Numbered from the stretch's first letter, positions 1 through 9,725 are shown. The stretch: DNA of 64,000 bases from Dryococelus australis (GCA_029891345.1 CM056994.1:225486991-225550990), one strand, 5' to 3'. The notes: generated by a model not told the origin, from the sequence alone. Made by a program: numbers and translations.

Positions 1-141
1 AGCGAGGGATTACTGTATCTATTTTTAGATGTGCCTCAAATGTTCAAATTTTTCGCCTCAAACTTTTTACGGTTCCACGGGATTGGGTCGTAATAGAGAG
101 GTGGTTGTAATAAATGGGGTTGTAGTGGAGGGGTTTTACTG
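1..141 (+). mobile_element. 3' end of a pogo-like DNA transposon (truncated by window edge)
   Basis: The first 141 bases match the right end of the complete element at 54665-56109. They share the junction 'gcgagggattactgta', the phrase 'gggtcgtaatagagaggtgg' and the terminal 'ggttttactg'. The terminus fits the inverted repeat CAGTARAACC...TTATTACGACC of pogo/Tigger-like elements, which insert at TA. Here the bases after the end are TT rather than a clean TA, and there is a short insertion ('gttgtagtggag') just inside the terminus. It has no coding capacity. The left part lies outside the window. Confidence 0.7.
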
Positions 142-800
142 TTATTATATTATGATATTTTGTACATCTGTATAAGTTGATAATTTTTTCTTTCTTCTGC
201 CACATTATAAATTGCATTCGCACCTCCAGCCAATAATCTTAAAGCTCCAAAAATTGGAACTTAATATGACAAATGTCCTATTATTGATTTAATCTCCTTT
301 TTTTATTTTCAGGATTTTTTTTATTGAAGATCATTATAAAGTTAAATCTCTTTGAATATAAGAAAACTATGTGTAATCAATACTAATTACTTTTGTAAAG
401 AATTTAACTTATTGTTAAATGTTAAAATATTTATTGATACACGATGTCTTCTCTAATAAAATTAACGACTGCTACTCATCAGTCAACTACACTGCTGACA
501 ACTTGTCCACTAGTCACGTCGCTGCCATCAACGTCTGCAAGACTGTATTATCTTCCGGGCCGGGACAGGCGTCCCGTCCCAATGATAATTATTATTTCAT
601 CCCATGAGCCACCGAGACTATGCAAGAGATCCATGGCTAGTACTGCAGCATGCCGTTAGATGCTGCCACAGACAAGAGATGTTGATCCCGGTGCTTTTCA
701 CTACGCCGCCAGCTCAGAGGATCCAGATGCTGGGCATGCACCTGCTGTACCCTCTCTCCAAACATAATATTTCCCAATAGAAGAAGGGATGGCTGAGAAG

Positions 801-807
801 TATAAAA
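801..807 (+). promoter_or_regulatory. TATA box of the LTR
   Basis: TATAAAA followed by GC-rich sequence and, about 25-35 nt on, 'ccagttcttctcagtactcg', a plausible initiator region. This is the best promoter-like signal in the left 2 kb. Function is inferred from position only. Confidence 0.5.
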
Positions 808-1198
808 GGGCCGGCAGCCAAGCCTCCAGATTGCCAGTTCTTCTCAGTACTCGATCACTTCCTGAGCTCTCACCACCACTGTTAATAGTGCAGAAGCTCC
901 AACCTCTCCTAAGCTTCATCACTTTCTTCACAGGGCCGAAGTTACTCTCCAGCGGAATGCTAAGGAAGACCCAGAGGCTGTCAAGAAGTTACGTTTAGAC
1001 ACGTTCGGTACCTTAGGGACAATCACCTGATAGTAGAGCTCGCCTCGAGGAAAACACATATTAAGTCACTGCGTAATCCACCCAGCTTTGCACACGGCAC
1101 CTTCCCCTGTTTAACGATAGGGTGTTTAACCTTCTGTATACTCGGTGGCGGAATTAGCACTTAGCATCTCTGCCATCATTGTTTATTTCACATTGGTA

Positions 1199-1204
1199 AA
1201 TAAA
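1199..1204 (+). terminator. Polyadenylation signal in the LTR
   Basis: AATAAA in 'ggtaaataaacacctttc', about 400 nt after the TATA box. If used, it sets the R/U5 boundary and leaves the ORF at 1699-2250 in U5, so the ORF would be transcribed only from a 5' copy of the LTR. Confidence 0.45.
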
Positions 1205-1319
1205 CACCTTTCTTACCAGTCATCTTAACTTTCATTCCAAGTACCTTCCTGTGTCACTTGGCAAGAGACCGGGTTTTGATACTGCAGAACGCACATTGCA
1301 CAACAGAACAAGTAAATCC

Positions 1320-1700
1320 TTGGAAGGCCACCTGTTCCTTGTACCTAGTAGGAAGAATGTTAGAGCCACGACATTAGGATACCGTCCTGTGGAAATTGGC
1401 TTGTCAGCTCAAAATCACCCCCTTCCTCATTGCTTCCTCTGTGGTGCAGAGGAGGGGTTCTTCTTTGAGTTGAGACCAGTGACCCTGAGACCCTCACCAC
1501 ACCACCATTGGAAGGCTACCTGTTCCTTGCACCACGTGGAATGAACGGTAGAGCCACGACATGTGGTATGCTCCTGGTGGATTAGACTTGCCAACCAGGT
1601 GCCCAACTCTCATCGCTCCCCTAGTGGTGCCCAGAGGGCTGCAGTCTGGAGCAGGGAAGTCTACTCCCACGGGACACCCGCACACTGTTAAACACTGACA
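1320..1700 (+). repeat. Two diverged tandem copies of an ~187-bp unit inside the LTR
   Basis: 'ttggaaggccacctgttcc' at 1320 recurs as 'ttggaaggctacctgttcc' at 1507. Each is followed by 'agagccacgacat' and, further on, a 'gtggtgc..agagg' block. The two units are clearly related but diverged. They sit between the polyadenylation signal and the LTR ORF. Confidence 0.65.
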
Positions 1701-2250
1701 TGTCAACTGCCCAACTCCTGCTGCTCTGATCTATACCGCATGCTGTACACCCACAGGGGTGGAGTTTAGAGACTGGCCAGAAAGGCGAGGGCAATTGCTA
1801 AACTTTCCCAGGGATTATGTATCCTTCCTAGTGTGTTCAGGTTTACTCAGTCCATGGGAACAAGCTGCGCTTCAACAACGCCTTACTATACCAGTTACAG
1901 ACATTGTTTGCATCGGATTGTTCGAGCCACCCACCAGGGTCGTGGAGAGATACCATCCTCTAGTGCAGGAGGCACTCTTTGGCATCAGACAGCCAGACGA
2001 ACCCGAGCCACAGCCAGAAGCACTTGTACCGGAGCAGATCACACCCCAGTCAAACGAAACACCAGTCAGTGCGAATACACTGGTACCTGCCAACCCCACG
2101 CCACCTCGCCGAACTGCTGCACCACTACCCAAGCCGGTACCTCGTAGGGGGATCAAGATCGTAGGGCCTGACTTCGTGCCCAACCGTCAACTCATGAGGC
2201 CCGGTACTGTACACCGGACGAACACCTGCACCCTGGAACGAATAAAGTAG
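1699..2250 (+). CDS. LTR-borne ORF, family member A (unknown protein, proline-rich C-terminal half)
   Basis: An open frame of 183 codons runs from the stop at 1696 to TAG at 2248. I see no clear ATG near the start, so a missing 5' part or a non-ATG start is possible. The N-terminal half contains 'SGLLSPWEQAALQQRL' and 'GLFEPPTRV'. The middle is rich in P, E, T and Q. The end contains 'RRGIKIVGPDFVPNRQ'. The LFxPP block and the R-R-x-I...F-[VM]-P-x-R tail recur in the ORFs at 40833-41390 (-), 51147-51485 (-) and 62709-63169 (+), each in LTR-like sequence. I do not recognise a known domain. It is the most intact member here. It could also be a fragment of a retroelement structural protein. Confidence 0.5.
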   Translation, partial: HVNCPTPAALIYTACCTPTGVEFRDWPERRGQLLNFPRDYVSFLVCSGLLSPWEQAALQQRLTIPVTDIVCIGLFEPPTRVVERYHPLVQEALFGIRQPDEPEPQPEALVPEQITPQSNETPVSANTLVPANPTPPRRTAAPLPKPVPRRGIKIVGPDFVPNRQLMRPGTVHRTNTCTLERIK

Positions 2251-2275
2251 ATTAGACGTGACTTGCCTAGCGTCG

Positions 2276-2570
2276 CCCAAGTTACCTAGGGGCGGGGCAG
2301 TCTGACAGCTGGGACTGTCACACGTCAGTATGCATGATTTCTTGATGTAACTTATGTTCATTGATTTCTGATTTATTGTATTATCTTGGAGTTACTGTAA
2401 TATATAGTTCGTTTTACTCAAATATATAGTTTTTTTTATTTTTGTATATTACTGAAGTTCTGTTTATTTAAATGTGCCCAAGTGATGGTGGCTCTGGAGG
2501 TAGGCATCGCTCTCTCAAGGACAAAGAAAAAGTAGCTAACAGCTAGTGTGTTTTTAAATCTTTAATTTAT
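2276..2570. other. AT-rich spacer between two elements
   Basis: No gene is visible. It separates the + strand LTR from the broken end of the minus-strand gypsy element. The 'gtcgcccaagttacc' string at 2271-2285 only faintly resembles a primer-binding site. Confidence 0.5.
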
Positions 2571-3110
2571 TTAAAGTACTTCTTGATTTCCTTGTTCCTC
2601 CGTTCATGTGGGGTTGGCTTGTGGATGATAGGGAGGGGTAGTCCAAGTTTCTACCCTCCACTCGTGACAGACGGTTTGCCATTGACGGCTCGTAAACTGG
2701 GTGCCATTGTCTGTCAGTATGGCTTTCGGATAACCACATTGTGAAAAAATCTCCGCCTCTATTTTCCGCACGATTGGGGTGGGTTCTTGGCTGGGTAGAG
2801 GAAATGCCTTGAAAATTAATCTCTTACCAGGAGTAGGTAGGGGTTTCCTTTCGTGCTACCTGGATATGGGCCCATCCGATCGATGGCGATGTGGTTTCAG
2901 GCCGTCTTCAGACTCCGTGGTTTTGCGTTGGGAGAGGGAACCAGGTACGCTTTGCAGCGGCAGCACGTGACACAGTTGCTGACGTACTGCCGGACATCGC
3001 AGCTTATCCCGTCCCAATTGTAATGGGTTTTTAATATCCAGTAGGGTTTCCTTGTATCTGGGTGAACAACTTGGGGATGGCCGTGATGGTGCCGGCATAT
3101 ATCAGCTCGT
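2571..3110 (-). pseudogene. Integrase fragment of Gypsy-L
   Basis: Read on the minus strand, the N-terminal H-H-C-C zinc region is recognisable ('HYNWDG' and 'YVSNCVTC', about 3020-2960), followed further on by the catalytic-core region around 2740-2690 (a degraded TDNGTQF-type stretch; compare 'ILTDNGTQF' at 11246-11272 in the sister copy). Frames change several times, so no functional integrase is encoded. Homology with the sister stops near 2571, before the C-terminal SH3-like part. Confidence 0.75.
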
Positions 3111-3349
3111 AGCTGCGGCGGAACTCAGATCTTCCACTGCATATTGGGTTGCCCGCTACTTGTCAATATGATGTCATCCCGTAGTAGGCGTCGAATGTCG
3201 GGATCCTCCTATGGGCGTAAGGTTATTTGTTGGTGGGTTATTTGCAGTTGAAGTATGATTTGTTCTTCCAAACTTCTTTCTTCTTGAGGGGGGAGGGGGA
3301 GACGGGAGACATTTTATCCTCCTCTTCCTCTTAAACTTTCTCCTCCAAC

Positions 3350-4520
3350 GTCAGGGAACGAGACAGGGCGTCTGGCAGGTCGTTTATCTTACTTGGGCAA
3401 TGTTGAACCTCATAGTTGAACTCAGTGAGGAACATGTCCCACCGACGGAGCTTGGCCTTTGTATTCTGGGACTCATGTAGCCATTGAAGAGTTTTAAGAG
3501 TCGGTTCATAGAATTAAGTGTTGCCCTTTAAAATAATACGGATATTTCTTCACAGCCCAGATAACGGCCATACACTCCTGCTCATTAATGTGGTAGCGCT
3601 GCTCGGTTTCATTTAAGCAGGTTGATGCATAGTCTATCACATTTGGCTGTCCTTCTACGTCTTGCTGGTATAGTATTGCACTCAGGCCGTTTTGACACGC
3701 GTCTGTTTTGCAGTATTAAGGGTTTGTCTCCTGGCGGCCAATGGAGTTGGTGAATATTCTTGAAGCTGTTCTTCAAGTTGGAAATTGCTGGTTGTTGTTC
3801 CACGTCCCATCGCCAACTGGTGTCTTTCTCGAGAAGTAAATGTAGCAGTGCCATATATTCCGCAATGTTTGGAGTGAAGTCTTGTAGCCAATTACACAGA
3901 ACCAGGTACCGTCAAAGCTGTTGCTTATTCGTAGGTTCTTCCGCTTCTTCAATTGCTCATATTGAACTGTGTTGTGGGAAGTTTCCATGAGGGGATATGA
4001 CGTGTAGGGTTTTGCCCTCGGGTGTCGTAAAGGTCGTATATTTTTGACTGTCTGAATGGACTGCAATCTGCCGGTATCCAGAGTCCATGTCAGGAGTGCT
4101 GAATATTTTGGCTTTGGCAATATATCGAAGTGTATCAGACAAGTCTATAGCTGGGGGAGCAATAGAATGAGTGACTTCATAAAGCAATTTGTAATTTACT
4201 CAAAATCACAATTTTCCGTCCTTCTTAGGTACAAGGACCACGTGTGAGTTATATGGGGAGTACGATGACTCTACGATACCCAGGTCCTTCATGTCGTTGA
4301 CCTGTTCCATGATAAGTTCACGATGGCAGGCTGACACTCGGTATGGACGGTTGTAGACTTGTACGTCAGTTGTAGGCCATATTTCATGTTGTATGGAATT
4401 CTTTTGCCGTAGCAGTCCTCCTTGCCTGAAAGCGTGGACGTGCTCATCTAGTATGGCTTTCAATTGGTAGAACTCTGGTTCTTCGAGTTTATTATTAATG
4501 CTCATTGGATCAATGGGCAT
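3350..4520 (-). pseudogene. Reverse transcriptase and RNase H of Gypsy-L
   Basis: The RT N-terminal part spans 4520-4206, with 'PYNSHVVLVPKKDGKL'. The palm start is at 4187-3957, with 'FSTPDMDSGYRQIAV', where D is the first catalytic aspartate. The thumb and connection follow. RNase H is visible at 3590-3350 with 'VIWAVKKYPYYFKG' and the terminal 'NDLPDALSR' that marks the end of gypsy RNase H. The region holding the YxDD box is missing: homology jumps from the palm start to the 'NFPQ' segment present at about 10600 in the sister copy, so the polymerase has an internal deletion as well as frameshifts. Confidence 0.85.
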
Positions 4521-4587
4521 TGGCGGGATGTCGTCTGGGTTTTGATCTCAGTTTACAGTATTATGGTTGGTTTCTCCCAGATAGGCT

Positions 4588-4818
4588 CTACATTGTCCGT
4601 GATCTAGAATGCATTGATGGCAGGTGAGCCATTGGCACCCTAGTTTTGCTGATTTGGACATGGTTGGTGATACAATAAATTTTGTTGGGGTTGCGCCATT
4701 GTACTATTTGGTTTTGCGGTCTTAGTTCGGTGAGCTGGTTTGACGTTAACAAATTTTTTCTAATAAAATTTCCGGTAGCCGCAGAGTCAAGTAAGACTTG
4801 TACCCTGTCGTTGTTCAC
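4588..4818 (-). pseudogene. Aspartic protease of Gypsy-L
   Basis: 'LLDSAATGNFI' is the retropepsin active-site turn. The usual triplet is D-S/T-G; here it reads D-S-A, and the sister copy (9444 onward) has the same alanine, so the change predates the split of the two copies or is normal for the family. The frame degrades after about 70 residues. Confidence 0.8.
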
Positions 4819-4858
4819 CTCTACCTCTATGTGTAGGGCTATGGGAATTGGTGCTTCC

Positions 4859-6142
4859 TCACTTAATCCTTGGGGGATGGGCGCTTATAAACAGGGGGTG
4901 GGGGCCTGCTTCGTATCCCGGCGTCTTCATTGGCTGGTTTGGTTCCAGAAGTTGGTTTTCCAACTGGTCGTGTTGGAATATTTGAGGGCGTTTTATAAAC
5001 TCGGTTTGGTGGAACGGTACCTCCTTCTGGTTTCTGAGGGCAATCCATGTTCCAGTAGTTTTCTGGACAAAACCAGCATTTGGGTACGAATGCCGTACAA
5101 GGGGTTGTGGTTGGTACGCCTTTAGGAGGCACAACAGGAGGTGCTTGTACCTCAGAGGTTTTGGTGGATACTGGTTTTTCGAGACATGTCTGGGTTGCAA
5201 AGTTTTGCTCAGCTTCTCGGGCTCGATCAACTAATATCCAAGGTCGTGGGTCTTGCTGTCAAGAGTATGTTCCGGAGACTTGGTAGTAACATTCGACAGA
5301 TGGAACGAACGGTGGTAGCCTCGTTGACTCAGGGCAACACACGTCTAAACTTTTATTCTTTTCTTCGTATGGAGATTTCTGCTTCTTCGTTGAGTATCTA
5401 GGTCTGGCTGTATAACTGTGCTGTTAGCCTAGCCAACACCTCCTCACCCGTGAATTCCGCTGCTTTTAGTTTACTGAACTGCTTCCAGTTCGTTAAATAT
5501 TCTCCATATATTTCCTACCATGTGAGGGCGAGGCCCTTCAAGTGCAATTTGGCCCGGTCAACCCATTGTTTCTTTTGGAGGTTTGTTTCTTTGCATTCTT
5601 TCTTGCATTCCTGCATGAATGCGACTGCATTTTCGTGTGGGCGACCGGCAAAGTTGGTTATTCGAATATAGTCATCTCCACCGGCAGCTGGGTGGCCAGG
5701 TGCCATTCCAGGTTGGATATATATTTGGAAGGCTTGGATCTGCGGGGGTGAGGAATGTGATTCTTTTGGCATCTCTTTCACTGGTAGGTCATCCCGGGCA
5801 TAGAGACGTGTTCGTCGGGTTACCCTATGCATAGGTGGTGATAGGGTTCATTGCATGTTGTGCACCGTATGCGGTTTATGCCTTGACCGGGTCATGTAAC
5901 TTCATTACAGAGACTTGTTGGCTGTGCCCGGCAAGCGGTACAGCGATACACTAAACTGTCTGTTGTTCGGGTCTCTTCAGGCCAGACTATGTAGGTATAA
6001 TGAAAGAGTTTGTTGCAATAGGTGCATTCTATCCTTAATGTGTCATGGCCTGTGTAGTCGGCATGGCTACATTGTATGTTGGATTTGTGGGTTCATTGTC
6101 AGAGTTCTCGTGAGTGGCGGTGTTGATTTTGGCGTCTGACAT
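4859..6142 (-). pseudogene. Gag of Gypsy-L with N-terminal PHD-like fingers and C-terminal zinc knuckle
   Basis: ATG at 6142 lies about 140 nt after the primer-binding site. Between about 6060 and 5830 two finger-like modules can be followed: 'CTYCNKLFHYTYIVWPEE' then 'RCTAC', and 'RCTTCNEPYHHLCIG'. Both follow C-x2-C-x4-H-x2-[C/Y]-x2-W with upstream C-x4-C pairs, the layout of PHD fingers, with some ligands mutated. The capsid-like part is at 5832-5515 ('WVDRAKLHLKGLALTW'). A zinc knuckle remnant 'CWFCPENYWNMDC' lies near 5075-5037; its histidine is replaced by Y. Several stops and a frameshift interrupt it. Confidence 0.75.
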
Positions 6143-6281
6143 GGTAATGGTTAAGGGTGTCACGGGATAGTTCGAGGACTCCCCGAAGTCCCCGTGACTG
6201 ATCGTTTTAACTCTTAGTTTTGGGGTATGGTTGGTCTAGTTTGTACGGTTTACTGAGTACAGCTATTCGCCTGACGCACCG

Positions 6282-6293
6282 CGTTGGGCGCCA
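6282..6293 (-). other. Primer-binding site, tRNA-Lys(CTT) type
   Basis: On the minus strand TGGCGCCCAACG, complementary to the 3' end of animal tRNA-Lys(CTT) including CCA. The next bases (CGGTGCG) match poorly, so only 12 nt are intact. It marks the LTR/internal boundary at 6294. Confidence 0.7.
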
Positions 6294-7242
6294 GAAAATC
6301 TTTTGATCCGTGCCCGGATAGGCTACGAGGCACGGTGGTCAAGGATTTTGTCCGCTAGATCAAAAGGGGGTGGTGTCTTTGTTAATAGACTGCGAGAGAC
6401 AAATGGTGTTGGCTAGCACATACTTATTATTGCTTCTTGTGTGCCGTTGTCGTAGTGGGTTTTACCCAGATGTAGCAAGCTTGACGTACGCCGAACTGGC
6501 GATTCCATAAGTGAGATTCATTTGTCCAGAAGTGGACGTTATCCCAGCCGAATTCTGTATCAGTACTGGTTAACAATCCTTTCACCACTGGATGGCACAA
6601 GGGATGAATTTGGATTGGAAACACGGAGATACAAATAAGATGGTTACCGGAGCAGCCGATACTAACTCGCGCCTGAGTTGGGCGGCACGGCCCTGTTCCG
6701 CCTGTCTCTCCGGAGTGGATTGAGGAAGTGCACTCAACTGTCTGGCGGCAAGGAACCCTGCATTTCGTTCCCTATATTTACAACCGTGCCTATTGTCATA
6801 AGGCATCGAGTCTCTGCTTATAGTATGCTAAGTACACCTTGACGTGAACAAACTAAACACAGTGTATAGTGTCAGTCCAGTTTTGACTTGCTGATTAGGC
6901 TCTGTTAAGTGTCCGCTGATCCCCCATGCTTGCGGGCTGATCAGATATGGAGAGCTGTTTGGGTCATCAATGCTGCTACTGGATGTGCGTTCACACAGAG
7001 ATGGATGGCATGTCGCAAGCTACAGATATCCCAGCACTAACAATGCTTTGGGATAAAGTAATAACTCACGACTGTCGCTTTTCCCTGGGTGAAGGTGTTG
7101 CTAGTGGTTGTGGCTCTTCTATTCCTCTCCGCCGGCACTGGTACAGTGCGTGCTGTGGCAGCGGAAAAGCAACAGGTGGCCGTCAAATGGGTGTGTAGAA
7201 AATATGATGGACCCCTGAGGGGCGCCCGCTGTTGAAGTTAAA
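6294..7242 (-). mobile_element. 5' LTR of Gypsy-L
   Basis: The block lies directly upstream of the primer-binding site on the minus strand. It matches, inverted, the LTR at 7393-8038, apart from about 300 bp (roughly 6520-6830) absent from the right copy. The outer part (7201-7242) is perfectly conserved between copies. The inner part carries a coding remnant ending at 6427. Confidence 0.75.
6427..6806 (-). pseudogene. LTR-borne ORF remnant in the 5' LTR of Gypsy-L
   Basis: Two overlapping frames on the minus strand (6806-6582 and 6624-6427) join by one frameshift. The first has 'LRRELVSAAPVTILFVSP', comparable to 'LQQRLTIPVTDIVCIGLF' in the ORF at 1699-2250. The second ends 'RQACYIWVKPTTTTAHKKQ' and a stop. 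The same C-terminal frame is kept in the right-hand LTR ('CQARYFWVQPITTTTCKKQ', stop at 7906). The stop lies 134 nt before the primer-binding site. Function unknown; homology to the other LTR ORFs is moderate. Confidence 0.4.
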
Positions 7243-7434
7243 TCGGTTATATCAATTACCTGGTTCTTGTCAGTCGTTTACATAACAACCTGTGTGTAGC
7301 AGGCAAACCGATTGATACTCTCAGAAATAAAAGTGGTAAGGTAGGAAACAAACGTATATTTATTGATGTTTCAATAAACATGCGATGGGTGCTTTAACTT
7401 CAACAGCGGGCGCCCCTCAGGGGTCCATCATATT
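7201..7434. repeat. Inverted repeat at the centre of the head-to-head gypsy pair
   Basis: Bases 7201-7240 are the exact reverse complement of 7395-7434 (40 of 40), and the match runs on, diverged, along both elements. The unpaired spacer is about 7243-7392. The symmetry point is near 7317. Confidence 0.95.
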
Positions 7435-8038
7435 TTCTACACATCCATTTGACGACCACTTGTTGCTTTCCAACTGCCACAGCACTGTACCAGTGCCAGC
7501 GAAGAGGAACAGATGAGCAACAACCAATAGCAACACCTTCACCCAGGGAGAAGTAACGGTCTCAAGTTATTACTTTATCCCACAGCATTCTTAGTTCTGG
7601 GATATATGTAGCTTGAGACATGCCGTCCATCTCTGTGTGAATACACAACCAGTGGCGGCATTGGTCACCCAAACAGCTCCCCGTCTCTGATCAGCCCCGC
7701 AAGCATGGGAATAAGTGGAGATTTAACAGAGCCTGGTCAGAAAGTCAAAACCGGACTGACACTATAAACTGTGTTTAGTTTGTTCATGTCAAGGTGTACA
7801 CATCAGGACAAACAAATCTCACTTGTGAAATCACCAGTTCGAAGTATGTCAAGCTCGCTACTTCTGGGTACAACCCATTACGACCACGACATGCAAGAAG
7901 CAATGATAAGTACGTTCTAGCCAACACCACTTGTCTCTTGCCGTCTATTGACATAGACAACCCCGCTTTTAGTCTAGCGGATCAAATCCTCGACCACCGT
8001 GCCTAGTAGCTTATCCGGGCACGCCTCAAGAGATTTTC
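7393..8038 (+). mobile_element. 5' LTR of Gypsy-R (internally deleted)
   Basis: Inverted homologue of 6294-7242. Homology is continuous from 7393 to about 7800, then jumps to sequence matching Gypsy-L inward of 6520. About 300 bp, including the N-terminal part of the LTR ORF, is therefore missing here or was gained in the other copy. Confidence 0.75.
7828..7906 (+). pseudogene. C-terminal remnant of the LTR-borne ORF
   Basis: The frame 'CQARYFWVQPITTTTCKKQ' ends in TGA at 7904-7906. It aligns without gaps to the C-terminus of the Gypsy-L LTR ORF. The stop lies 132 nt before the primer-binding site. The N-terminal half is lost with the LTR deletion. Confidence 0.4.
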
Positions 8039-8050
8039 TGGCGCCCTATG
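8039..8050 (+). other. Degenerate primer-binding site of Gypsy-R
   Basis: TGGCGCCCTATG: the first eight bases match the tRNA-Lys(CTT) complement and the rest are mutated. It aligns with the intact site of Gypsy-L. Confidence 0.55.
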
Positions 8051-8192
8051 TGGTGCGTTAGACGAATAGCTGTGCTCAGTAAACCGCACGAACTAGACCA
8101 AACATACCCCCGAAAACTAAGGGTCTAAACAATCAGTCACGTGGACATCGGCGAGCCCTCAATCCACCATGTGGCACCCTTAGCCATTACCA

Positions 8193-9399
8193 TGTCAGAC
8201 ACCGAATTCAACGCCGCCTTTGGCGAGAACTACGACAATGAACCAAAAGTATCCCACATATAGTGTAACCATGCAGACTGTCGAGGCCATGGCACACTAA
8301 GGATAGAATGCACCTACTGCAACAAACTCTTTCATTATGCCTGCATAGGCTGGCCTAAAGAGACAGAGCAACAGGCGGTATAGAGTACTGGGGTTTAGAG
8401 TACTGCTGTACCGCTTGCCAGCTACAGCCAACAAGTTTCTGTAATGAAGTTACATGCCCTGGTCAAGGCATAAACCGCATAAAGTGCACAACGTGCAGTG
8501 AGAAAGCCCATCCCTCACTCCGCAGATCCAAGCCTTCCAGATATATATCCAACCTGGAACGGCACCCGGCCACCCAGCTACCGGTACAGATGACTATATT
8601 CAAATAACCAACTTTGCCATCGCCCACATGAAGACCCAGTCACATTCATGTAGGAACGCGAAAAAGAATTCAACGAAACAGACCTGCCACCGAAACAATG
8701 GGTTGACCGGGCCCAATTGCACTTGTAGGTCCTCGCACTCACATGGGGGAAAGATACAGAGAATATTTAACGAACTGCAAGCAGTTCAGTAACCGGATAG
8801 CGGCGAATTCACAGGCAAGGAGGTGTTGGCTAGGCTAACCACACAGTTTTACAGCCAGACCCAGGTACTCAATGAAGAAGCAGAAATCTTTATATGAAGA
8901 AAAAAACAAAAGTTTTGACAAGAGTTCCCCGAAGTCGACAAGGTTACCACCGTTCATTCCATCAGTCGAATGTTACTACCAAGTCTCCGGAACGTACTCT
9001 TGACAGCAAGACCCACGACCTTGGATGAATTAGTTGATCGAGCCCAAGCAGCTGAACAGAACTTTGCAGCCCAGTGGTCGCGAAAAACCAGTATCCACCA
9101 AACCCTCTGAGGTACCAGCACCTCCTGTTGCACCATCTAAAGGCGTACCTACCACAACCCCTCATATGGCATTCGTACCGAAATCCTGGTTATGTCCGGA
9201 AAACCACTGGAACAAGGACTGCTCTCGGAAACCAGAAGGAGCTGCCGTTCCACCAAACCTAGTTGACAAAACTCCGTCAGTTATACTAACACGAGCAGTT
9301 GGGAAACCCACTTCTGGAACCAAGCCGGGCAACGCCAAAACCGGGGTACGAAAAGGGCCTGCACCCCCAGTTTACAAGGGCCCATTCTCCAAAGATTAA
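8193..9399 (+). pseudogene. Gag of Gypsy-R with tandem PHD-like fingers and a CCHC knuckle
   Basis: ATG at 8193 begins 'MSDTEFNAAFGENYD'. After an in-frame stop comes finger 1: 'CNHADC' then 'CTYCNKLFHYACIGWP' (C-x4-C, C-x2-C-x4-H-x2-C-x2-W), closed after a frameshift by 'YCCTAC'. Finger 2 follows as 'CNEVTC' then 'CTTCSEKAH'. This is PHD-like spacing, duplicated. Capsid remnants include 'KQWVDRAQLHL' near 8693. The C-terminal knuckle near 9184-9222 reads 'SWLCPENHWNKDC', a CX2CX3HX4C knuckle with its first cysteine changed to serine. The last stretch (9034-9399) is open. In Gypsy proteins Gag packages genomic RNA; what extra fingers bind is unknown. Confidence 0.75.
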
Positions 9400-9443
9400 G
9401 TGAGGAAGCACCAATTCCCATAGCCCCACACACAGAGGTAGAG

Positions 9444-9725
9444 GTGAATAACAACAGGGTACTAGCCTTACTTGACTCTGCGGCTACCGGAAATTTTATT
9501 AGAAAAATTTTTTTAACACCAAAACAAGCTTGTCGAACTAAGACTGCAAAACAAAATAGTATGAATGGTGCAACCCGATGCCACCATGAATGTAACAGGC
9601 CAAATTATCACGAATATAAAAATTCAAAGTATTGTTACCCCAACAGAATTTTTTGCATCACCAAACATGTCCGAATAAGTAATACTGGGGTACCCATGGC
9701 TCATCCTCCATCAGTACATTCTTGA
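9444..9725 (+). pseudogene. Aspartic protease of Gypsy-R
   Basis: 'ALLDSAATGNFI' is the retropepsin active-site loop, with alanine in place of the usual glycine, as in Gypsy-L. The open stretch is 93 codons. It lacks a clear flap and the second hydrophobic-G segment, so it is probably frameshifted. Confidence 0.75.

Larger units (their letters stand above)
430..2275 (+). mobile_element. Long LTR (solo or 3' LTR) of a gypsy-type element, with an ORF in its U5 part
   Basis: The block has the parts of an LTR on the + strand: a TATA box (TATAAAA, 801-807), about 400 bp of downstream sequence, a polyadenylation signal (AATAAA, 1199-1204), then about 1 kb ending in an ORF (1699-2250). Its beginning ('ttgatacacgatgtcttc', then 'attaacgact') resembles the start of the minus-strand LTR at 42890 ('ttgacgcatgacatcttt', then 'tttaacgact'), so both probably begin the same kind of LTR. 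No primer-binding site is seen after the ORF, which argues for a solo or 3' LTR. No polypurine tract precedes it, which favours solo. Exact ends are inferred, because no target duplication was found. Confidence 0.55.
2571..7242 (-). mobile_element. Decayed Ty3/gypsy retrotransposon (Gypsy-L), 3' truncated
   Basis: On the minus strand, in order: 5' LTR (7242-6294), tRNA-Lys-type primer-binding site (6293-6282), gag (6142-about 4860), protease (4818-4588), reverse transcriptase and RNase H (4520-3350), and integrase fragment (3100-2571). Gag, protease, RT, RNase H, integrase order defines Ty3/gypsy. Every gene has stops or frameshifts. It ends abruptly inside the integrase at about 2571, and no 3' LTR follows. 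It is a diverged inverted copy of the element at 7393-12966. Confidence 0.9.

Noticed and set aside
2271..2290. Primer-binding site after the left LTR ('gtcgcccaagttacc')
   Set aside because: Needs gaps to match the tRNA-Lys complement and lies only about 20 nt after the ORF, unlike the other three elements.
2571..7242. Assembly artefact as the cause of the inverted pair
   Set aside because: The two arms differ by many substitutions and indels, including a ~300-bp difference in the LTRs, a 62-bp duplication and different internal deletions.
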